From Phaseolus vulgaris (Eukaryota > Streptophyta > Magnoliopsida > Fabales > Fabaceae): a DNA stretch of 64,000 nt. Shown one piece after another: positions 56,487 to 64,000 of the stretch; within the stretch, counting starts at the first letter, position 1; each line of letters begins with the position of its first letter. The DNA lies in the NCBI RefSeq assembly GCF_000499845.2, contig NC_023758.2, positions 34,384,608 through 34,448,607 on the forward strand. Direction: 5' to 3'. The notes beneath the pieces were generated by a model. The model searched no databases and was not told where the DNA came from. It was given only the letters and a program-made list of their open reading frames with translations. The position numbers and the translations under genes are program-made.

Positions 56487-57590
56487 AAGGCTGGTAGAAA
56501 AATTGAAATTATTTTCATTGTTTTTTCTATTTTTATTTTTCTTTAGGTATAGGTTAATTTTAACTTGTATATAAATAAATAAATTTTAATTTATAACATT
56601 ATTTTTCTAAAAAAAATGTTTATGGAAAAACTTGTCTAAAAATATATGTAGAATTCAACATCTCAACATCTATAAAGAAACTATGTGGAAGATTGAATAG
56701 TAGTGTAAGAAAAGGTGTTATTCTTAATATTAGTATAGATTTGTAAGATTTATGAACGAAAGAAGCCGAAAGCAGTTAGGCGGTGTTTTTCGTTCTGATT
56801 GTTCCCGTTTCGTCTTGGTGTGAAATTGCGTGGTTTTCTTTTGTGGAGCGGTGCTGTCATTGTGAGTGTACTGCGTGGCTCTCTTTTGTGAACCGGTGCT
56901 GTTCGGTGCAGTCCTTCTGCGTGTAGGGCATTTTATGGAAAATTTATGCGCAATTCACTTTGAATATTATATAAATGAATAAATGCAAAATATATCAAAA
57001 TAGATATTTTTTCAGTTAAAAGTGTTAATATTAGTTTGTATTTTTTTAATTAAATTTGTTAATTGAATTGAGAATTTTAGTTTAAATTATTTCTAAAAAT
57101 ATTGGATATTACATTGACAATATATTTTATGTAAATTAAAGTTATTAAGTTCAGTTGAAAATTTTCTTTTAAAATAAATAATAATTAATATTTTCCAAAA
57201 TAAAATATATAGTTAAAAAAGTTATTTTTATAAATAATACCAACATTTAATTTTTTTTATTTAAAAAAATGATATATGAAGTTGAAAAATTAAAATAAAT
57301 TTTTTTACAATAATTTTAAATAATTTGGATTAAAAATTATTTGGGTTGATAAATTAAAAATATTGATTATTTTTTAAATATTGTTAAAATTAAAAATTCA
57401 AGATATGATTTATGTATAAATTTTTAGATTATATAATATATGAAAATATACATTATAAAATATGTAAAAGAATAATATATATATATATATTTATGCTAAA
57501 ATAAATGTATTAAAAAATAAATTAAATTATTGAATATAAGTCATTAAAAGTAGATGATGTTAAATAATTGATGAAAACAACATTATAATT
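56487..57590. other. AT-rich DNA with a G/T-rich island
   Basis: Most is AT-rich and featureless. At 56755-56935 a GC-richer island holds a 30-bp repeat at 56828-56857 and 56873-56902 (gcgtggttttcttttgtg versus gcgtggctctcttttgtg, each ending cggtgctgt). The origin of the island is unknown. Confidence 0.5.
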
Positions 57591-58248
57591 CTACTTTAAA
57601 TTGACAATTTCCTTTGTTGCGACCTTTATTGTGACAATAAGAACTTTTGTTGGCTTGTTTTGAATTGGTTGGTCCATTTCATTATGCAAACGAGTTGTAA
57701 TTAGTTGTCTCGAATTTTTACTTCGCATGTGGGGGTCAGGTATGAAATTTGGCTTGGTATAAGTAGACCAATAATTTTCGTTTCGAACGGGATGAAATTC
57801 AACTTGATATGTTTTTCTAATCGAGTGTACTAAATCAATGAATGTCGTCATTTGCAAATGATAAGAGTAACAAACGACAATAACGTGACGATAGAGAAGT
57901 CGAAGAGTTTGGAAGTGGCCACAATCACACCACCAATCATTTAATCTAACTGTATATGGCTGAGGTTGTCGACCATATTAGGGGTGGCTAATTCTTGGAC
58001 ATCAAATTCATAATTTTCTGCATTAAACCTTTCCACAAAAAACATAGCCAAATCTTGTTGATTTTTTCTAAATAAGGTTGTGATTCTAGATAATAATGAC
58101 TTGCGCGTAACATGATGTCTATTTTGAAGGCTTGCTCAACAAACCATGTTTTTGTTTTTTCGAAAGTTTCCTTTTGCAAAGCGAAAATCGACAAGAAACG
58201 AGCTTCATTAAGCACGGAGTTACTGCATTTCGCTAGATTTGTGGTCAC
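57591..58248 (-). pseudogene. Mutator-like (MULE) transposase C-terminal fragment
   Basis: On the minus strand the order is TTNLAKCSNSVLNEARFLSI, TFEKTKTWFVEQ, a SWIM-type zinc segment WWCDCGHFQTLR...YRHVIVVC, then FIDLVHSIRKTYQVEFHPV and IPDPHMRSK. This is the C-terminal third of plant MuDR-type transposases. Frames change between the two main pieces and the expected Cys of the SWIM CxH is replaced (YRH). The upstream part stops at about 58250, where LTR-like DNA begins, so an insertion probably truncated it. Confidence 0.8.
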
Positions 58249-58254
58249 ATAACT

Positions 58255-58620
58255 AGAGTTACAATTGGGTCTCCTTGGACCCTAAACTCTAAACTTTAGA
58301 CCCAAAATTCTATACCATTTGGAGAGTTTTTAGGGTTAAAGTTTGCACCTTGGTTGCTCATAGCATTATAAATACAAGTGTTAACCCCCTTGTAAATCAG
58401 ATTTGAATTGATAATGAAATGTTGCCCAAGTTGCTAGCTCATTTGTCTTCAAATTCTCACTTTCAAGTTTGCACTTCTATTAGTGTTTTGCTTGAATCTT
58501 CTTAGAAGTTGGCCACACATCTTCTAAGCCTCTACCTTTCCTCTTCATTTCATCTTCTCCACACTTCAATTCAGTCATTGACGTCACTTTCAAGTTCATT
58601 CTTCCGCAACATACAAAACT
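58255..58620 (+). mobile_element. LTR-like retrotransposon fragment
   Basis: A TATA-like attataaataca at about 58367 is followed by gttaacccccttgtaaatca and gataatgaaatgttgcc, then a CT-rich stretch. This order resembles the U3-R-U5 of a plant LTR. No clean termini were found. Confidence 0.35.
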
Positions 58621-58689
58621 ACAACAAAGAAGAAACCAAAACAAGTTAGGATTGCATCACATATACTTTTAATTAGATGGAAACATGGA

Positions 58690-60290
58690 ATCCTAGGGGT
58701 GATATGGAAACCTCCATCGAGCGGCCAGTCTCGGGAGGGGCGACTGCCTTCTCAGCTTCGCTTGGCAGTGAAGAGTTGACGTCAATCGGCTCTCGACGAG
58801 GTGGCGGTGTCGGTAGAGACCCAGGGGACCAGGTAGTGGTGGCAATTTTGCTCCCATCCCTTGGCATTTCTTAGACTTGTTGGAAGGGTCGACCGACCCT
58901 TTGCCCGTTCGGGCCCCTGAGCCCTTGGAAGCACCTAGTGCTTCAATGCTTGGCCGACCCTTCCTCTGGGCGGCCCTCTCCCTGAAGGCGTCTAGTACAC
59001 CGCCAGCTAGGAGGCACTCTTGATCCATGATTTCTGCAAAAAAGAACCAAGTGTTAATCAACGGTTAATAAACCGACCGAAAGCAAAAGAAATAATTGTA
59101 CCCTCAATGGCCGCCCAACGCGAAGAATCTGTATATGTGCCGATCAACTTCCTCGTAGGAAGCTTCCTCGGGAGTGCATCGAAGGGCGAGAGAACCTCTA
59201 ACTCCTCGTCACCTCCGGCCGGGCGAGGCCATTCCTTAAAGTTGCGGGGTTTGTTGGTCCAGTAGTGGGGAAACCTCGACTGATCGGTCTCAACAAAAAA
59301 ATAGGTCATCCTCCGGCCGAATATAGACCTTGAGAAACCTCTCTTTAAACTTTTTATAAGAGGTGGCAAAGGAGTTGAAGATTACACAACTCGACCAACC
59401 GATTAGTGAATGTCACATAATGATATTGGCCGGGTGAGACGTATAATAACTTAGAAAAGAAGAAGGAGAAAGATGAAGACGCGAGGTGTCACATAACAGG
59501 CGAAAGGCCTGAATGGACGCCTAGGTGTTTGGGTGAAGCTGTGTAGGCGCCACATTGAGCGTCTAAAGGACATCCATTGTGAAATTGTCAAAAGGGAGAG
59601 AAACATGTAAGTTCGAAAAGAAACAGGAGTACATGTAGAAGAAGGGAGGACCGGTACCTGGTCGACCCATACAGACGCTCTTGGTCGACAGGCAAGGCTC
59701 AACGCTAAAGAAACTGGAATGCAGGCTTGCCTTCAAAACGGGAATCTGTCCAAAAATTTGGAAACAGAAGCCTTAGTTGAGAAGACGGAAGAGATCCCAA
59801 CTACCTTAGGATCAACCCAACCATACTCGCTCGAGAGGTGGCTTGCTGGGGGGAGTTCAACTGATCAACAACTTTATTCGGGTCATCCCCCCTAACAACC
59901 TCTACCTGATGCGGCACGTCAGCCACACCGACTGATAGATAGTCGGTTGTAGAAGACCCAGAGGACGAAGACAAAGAAGACGAGGACGAAGAAGAAGGAC
60001 GCACGGGAAGGGGAGAAGGGGAGCAAAAGTCGAAGAAGTTGGCCGAGACAGGGAAGACATCACTAACCTTAAAGAAAAGCTGAAACCGAGATACACCAGG
60101 AGGATGAGAGAATACTTGGATCTGAGAGCAAACAACACAGAAGTAGCATAGTGTCTCGACACTGTTGGGACCACTATTTATAAGCTCCAAGGACCTCAGA
60201 AGACGAAATGTCGCAACGATTTCAACCGTTAGGTCTCCCAGATTCAATGGCTCACAACGCTTTGCATCCAAAAAACCCCTCATCAATGCG
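58690..60290 (-). pseudogene. 'Putative gypsy-type transposon' (Transposase_28-like) antisense ORF, broken
   Basis: Minus-strand pieces in several frames. LINSGPNSVETLCYFCVVC and FSHPPGVSRFQLFFKV lie in 59801-60286. GRRMTYFFVETDQSRFPHYW, EELEVLSPFDALPRKLPTRK and SSRWAAIEG lie in 59058-59369. A Lys/Arg/Ser/Gly-rich tail lies in 58693-59061. These match the plant family often called putative gypsy-type transposon. In Tat/Grande-type Gypsy elements an ORF of this kind is known in antisense, just upstream of the 3' LTR. The plus-strand LTR at 60440 fits that layout. Confidence 0.65.
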
Positions 60291-60439
60291 GGTCACATCG
60301 CGTCGCCTAAGGTCATGTCATACCTTGGAAAGTTCAACAGTCACTAAACCTAGAAGACCGATCGATGGTCAACATTTAAAAGACTATTCAGATACATTCA
60401 TCCTCAAGCCTGGGGCAAGTGTACTGATATGGACCGAAT

Positions 60440-60880
60440 GATTAATACCATAACTCGGCTCCCATGACCGAGCTGACCGGCTCCCACACGTCTGTGCGGG
60501 TCGACCGACACATCTAACCCATTAACGCTCAAATCAAGGTCAGCAAAGCTAAACCACCATTAAGGACTAGGTAATACGCCCCTAAGTACGATCCAATTCA
60601 GTAATCTGGCCTAATAAGATAAGCCCATTAAAATAATATAAATAGCGCATATTCCAAGAACAAGGTACGTCATTACTAAATATACTCTGACAAATCAGTG
60701 TCGAGTACTCTTTACTGACTTGGGCGTCGGAGTGCCTTCTACAAGTACTCCCATTCGACATTCCTCAGGAGATCGAGTGATCAAGCAACCGACATCCAGG
60801 AAGGTAACACAAAGGCTGAAGGAATAAATTGAAGTGTGAGTTAACTGCCCGACAAGAAAGAGGAAGACGAAGCCAGTCAA
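60440..60880 (+). mobile_element. Ty3/Gypsy-type LTR fragment, plus orientation
   Basis: It contains aagcccattaaaataatata leading into a TATA box (tataaat at 60637-60643) and gcgcatattccaag. Then comes ctgacttgggcgtcggagtg with ccttctacaagtactcccat, a sequence common at the R-U5 part of plant Gypsy LTRs. Exact ends were not determined. Confidence 0.6.
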
Positions 60881-60909
60881 TAGTTCTCTAGGTCTCATCT
60901 TCCTATTAG

Positions 60910-61275
60910 GAACACATTCTATGAATATCTGTAACTACTCTACCTTCTCCAGTCGGATGTTAACCAATACGGTAGATATGAAGTGATGGGCTCGACTTGT
61001 GGCAAATTGCATGTGGAACTTCGGAACAACGTATTGAAATAATCAATGGAATATGCAAGGAGTCGCATAAACCAACTCAAGCGTCACCTTTGAGTGAAGT
61101 TTGAAAGAGTCGACATAATATGACATTATTTGTAGTGTAAAAGCCGATTTGTGTGACATAAATGTCAATGTGCTCATTTTGGACTCGTCATACCAGTTAA
61201 TTGTGATCGATACTTTTCCAGCTTGGTGGAACGGGATTTCCCTGATCCCGTCGTGAAAAAGGGTGTCATCAAGAT
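60910..61275 (-). pseudogene. Ty3/Gypsy gag fragment, broken
   Basis: Minus-strand frames give EHIDIYVTQIGFYTTNNVIL and CRLFQTSLKGDA. After frame changes they give YSIDYFNTL-like sequence, then QFATSRAHHF and STVLVNIRLEK. This is the core of the plant retrotransposon gag domain. A stop replaces the expected residue after KGDA. Its orientation opposes the LTR at 60440. Confidence 0.75.
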
Positions 61276-62102
61276 CCTCCTATTGTTAATTAATGAATAT
61301 GAGCAGAGATGTGGTAGATGGATCCATTACATGTGTTGATTGTTTGTTGTGAGCTTTCATTCTTTGTGTATATTGAGGGGAGGATTGTACCACTCGTGAG
61401 CATCTAGGTCTTTCTGGTTTATGCTTAGTGTCTAAAGGATGAGAAATGTTTTACTCCTCAACACATTGCGCTTGTCTTCCTCAATTTTGCTAGTTCTTTC
61501 CTAAGCTCATTCAACATCATTACCTTGTCCACATGATTTTCTTGTGCTTCGGTAGTAATTATCATTCTTCTTTTGTTATATTTTTCAATAGTAACATGTG
61601 GCTTAGAAAGATCACAATAAACTCGAAGACGAGCTCTTCAAATTTTCTTCCATGATGGACCTTTTCTTTACTTGTATGATATGTTATCTTTGTCACGTAA
61701 TGGTAATCGGCCGAGATATTAATCCTTGTCAGAACCAGAATCTATATCAGTACACCAACGAAATTAAATTGGTGTTAGGTCCATGATCAACATGTATCAA
61801 ATTTGAAATGCTCAATTAACAAGCTAATTAACATCCATGGGCAGAAAAGTAAAAATAGATGACGGCAAATATTCTGCAATTTCAATATCTAATTATCACA
61901 TTTTCAACAACAATTTCCTAATAGAAGGGCGGATTCACAAGTTCTTCTTGTGGAGAAGAGAATGAATAAGAAGAACGTTACCCCTTTGGATTCCATTTTC
62001 CCATATTTTCCTTTACCCCCAGAAGAGTGATATACATATATATAGCTCAATGAATCTAGCAAAGTGAAAAAGTGAACAACACGTAAACATGGGTTCTATA
62101 AG
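61276..62102. other. Transposon-derived DNA and 3' flank of the ANTH gene
   Basis: Broken minus-strand coding-like text around 61450-61690 (e.g. a frame with LRVYCDLSKPHVTIEKYNKR) hints at more element sequence, not identified. The last 100 bp are the 3' side of the ANTH-domain gene. Confidence 0.4.
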
Positions 62103-63290
62103 CTAAAAACTAATTAGATCAGGAAGAGGTTGATTGTGAGCAGGAACATAAGGCACCATGATATATGATTCTTCAAAAGGGTTGGTTGTGTTGAGAATAT
62201 TCTTTTCACCAGAGACAGTATGCATTCCTTTAGCGCCAACCATTAGATCATCATCAAAAACCTCCCATTGGTCAGTGATGACGGTCATCAAACCTTTCTC
62301 CGACTCCTTCTGGTGTGAAACAGGCGCAATGGCAGAAGGGGGTCTTACCACAATGGCCCTGTCCTCATTATTTGCCACAACACCACCCTTCTTGGAAGAG
62401 GCACCATTGATTATCCTCTTAAGATCTTGAATATCTTCCCGAGAAATTCTATCAATTTTGGGGCACTGAGAGGCATTGAGGACACCAATTTCCTTGCAAA
62501 ACTCAAAGAACAAAGATAACTCCTCCCTTTGAATCGATGCTTTCTGAAGAACCTTGAGGCCAATGCTCGCTTCCATCCTCCCACCCATTTCATATATCCT
62601 CAACAAAACCTTGGCAATCTTGTTGCAAAATAAACTATACACACCGAAAACCTCAACTATAACACAATCCATGGCTTCAAGAACCAAACCAACATTCATG
62701 TGCTGATTCCGAGGCCTGATCTGAAGAAGCATATCAATCAACCCTTGCAACTTTTGCAAACACTCAAGCTCTTCCATCAACGTGTCCTCCACCTCCATCT
62801 CCTTGTTATTGTTATTCTTCTTTAGCCTTTTAACCTCGGAGGATACAAACGACGATCTGTGATCTAAATAAGCAAAATAAGAACGAACGAAATCGTTGTA
62901 GCTCCAAGCCTTTGCACTGCTCATATGACCATCAGAAAAGTTTGAGAGGTCAAAGGGTAACCTCCCTATGCGTTGCACCACAGGGATGTCACAGCAGAAA
63001 ACGCCGTGGATGAGCATCAAGCCTTTCAGCGCGACAACCCAACTTCGAGTCTTTTGCATGCGCATGGAGAGAGACCACACAAGAGGTTTCAGGTACAAGG
63101 GCGAGGTTCGTAACCATTGGAACACTCTCTGCACGTTCTTAGAATCAATGCATTGATCATCATGGCTTGTGGCCTTGATCACCACAGTTTCTAACTTAGG
63201 ATTGTGGAACGCACTCTTTCGCGCGAACTTTGCAAACCATATGCTGTTCTTGTCTTTTATGGCTCCAGCGGCTCTCTTCCACGCCCTCAT
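62103..63290 (-). CDS. ANTH-domain putative clathrin assembly protein (AP180-type)
   Basis: An intronless protein of 395 residues. Residues ~1-270 form an ENTH/ANTH helical fold: KRAAGAIKDKNSIW, then ETVVIKATSHDD, VFQWLRTSPLYLKPLVWSLS, WVVALKGLMLIHGVF and YNDFVRSYFAYLDHRSSF. The DKNSI and KATSHDD positions correspond to the phosphoinositide-binding face of family members. The tail holds an NPF motif (TTNPFEES), which in relatives binds EH-domain endocytic proteins, and ends LPDLISF. The protein should link membrane PIP2 and clathrin during vesicle budding. It resembles the shorter Arabidopsis clathrin-assembly paralogues, and the start MRAWKRAAGA fits them. No lesion is seen. Confidence 0.93.
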   Translation of the reverse strand: MRAWKRAAGAIKDKNSIWFAKFARKSAFHNPKLETVVIKATSHDDQCIDSKNVQRVFQWLRTSPLYLKPLVWSLSMRMQKTRSWVVALKGLMLIHGVFCCDIPVVQRIGRLPFDLSNFSDGHMSSAKAWSYNDFVRSYFAYLDHRSSFVSSEVKRLKKNNNNKEMEVEDTLMEELECLQKLQGLIDMLLQIRPRNQHMNVGLVLEAMDCVIVEVFGVYSLFCNKIAKVLLRIYEMGGRMEASIGLKVLQKASIQREELSLFFEFCKEIGVLNASQCPKIDRISREDIQDLKRIINGASSKKGGVVANNEDRAIVVRPPSAIAPVSHQKESEKGLMTVITDQWEVFDDDLMVGAKGMHTVSGEKNILNTTNPFEESYIMVPYVPAHNQPLPDLISF

Positions 63291-64000
63291 TTTCCTTTCT
63301 TGATGATTATTTCGATATGGTTAAGGTTAGGGAGATGGTGGTGATCTGTTCACCACCTTCAACCTTCCCTTCTTTCTCAAGTGAAAACTTCTATTATTTT
63401 TTTTTTCTTCCTTTACAGATTTTGTATGTTCATATTCTGTGTGGTTTGAACGTTCGCGTGGATGATGGAGGCAACAACGCAAACACAGAAGGTTTCATGT
63501 GTTTCGGTTTTGTACAACGCATCCACCTGGCATCATGGCGTATTTTTGGTCTTCATGTGTTGGAATCCGTCAAAGTTGTTACCTTAATCAGGTGTTGTCC
63601 CAAAACAACATTTGTCATGGGATGACTTGCATTGTTTGGTGACCTGGCTAAATCAAACGGATCAAGAGTTTTTTTGTGGCCCCACGATACAGCTTCTACT
63701 TAATTCTGGAACGTGAACTGGGCCAGAAGGAATTTTTGTCACTCTTCTGCATGTCCCTCACCATGCACAGAGTCTACGTGCATGTCTTCATTAGCTTGCT
63801 TTTCTGAATGTGTATGATGTTGCCGGCTTCTCTCCAACAACAACGGCGCAGTTAACTACTCTTTCTAATGGCCCTGCTAGTGAGGGGAATTCTCAACCTA
63901 ACATACAATTCACTGGATTTATTCAAATAGTATAATATTATTCATTGTTTATGATGAGAAATCGTTTTCCTATCATCACCCAAAAACAGATATGAAAAAT
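63291..64000. other. Upstream region of the ANTH gene
   Basis: 5' UTR and promoter side of the minus-strand gene, with a CT-rich stretch near 63360-63410. A plus-strand open frame at 63230-63625 overlaps the gene start and has no family match, so I do not call it. Confidence 0.45.

Noticed and set aside
63230..63625. 131-residue plus-strand frame at the ANTH gene start
   Set aside because: It overlaps the coding start of the minus-strand gene, begins inside it and matches no family.
1..64000. CRISPR arrays, operons, phage or bacterial defence systems
   Set aside because: The window is plant nuclear DNA with spliced genes. The tandem repeats seen lack the spacer structure of CRISPR.

Overview
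The window is AT-rich nuclear DNA from a flowering plant. Genes carry GT-AG introns, one encodes a nuclear subunit of the chloroplast NDH complex, and there are PPR-DYW, type I MADS and plant 2OG-dioxygenase genes among LINE, hAT, Mutator-like and Ty3/Gypsy relics. A papilionoid legume is my best guess from the look of the repeats; this is an inference and no marker proves it.

Genes in order: the 3' exons of ndhL (488-1091, +, first exon not seen); a ten-exon TMEM214-like membrane protein (1892-7205, -); a type I MADS-box factor (18583-19572, +); a two-exon plant 'C2H2-like/PARP-like' protein with a broken finger (22803-25541, +); a six-exon UBC25/UBC26-like ubiquitin-conjugating enzyme (29983-33782, +); a tiny two-exon small subunit of serine palmitoyltransferase (36490-36957, -); an intronless PPR-DYW editing factor (41669-43390, +); an SRG1-like 2-oxoglutarate dioxygenase with a last intron of about 8.8 kb (44365-54484, -); and an intronless ANTH-domain clathrin-assembly protein (62103-63290, -). 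I rebuilt exon structures by hand from GT/AG sites, phase and family conservation. They form no operon or obvious pathway; each is an ordinary stand-alone plant gene.

Mobile DNA fills the spaces. A near-complete L1-type LINE (about 8.6-15.1 kb) keeps an intact ORF1 but has three lesions in ORF2, and two inverted 3' fragments of the same family lie just beyond it. The giant dioxygenase intron holds a ~570-bp tandem duplication. One copy is interrupted by two hAT-type elements: a decayed transposase-bearing one, and a non-autonomous one filled with about 68 units of a GC-rich 26-bp minisatellite that is stop-free in all six frames. The neighbouring copy preserves both empty sites. From 38.7 to 41.1 kb there is a degenerate long-period repeat array whose units repeat a TATA-like box. 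From 57.6 to 61.3 kb lies a mosaic of a Mutator-like transposase end, an LTR-like piece, an antisense 'gypsy-type transposon' ORF, a Gypsy LTR and a gag fragment in the opposite orientation.

The candidates for something new are the six-frame-open minisatellite carried by a hAT element inside a host intron, and the TATA-bearing repeat array. Neither can be shown to be functional from sequence alone.
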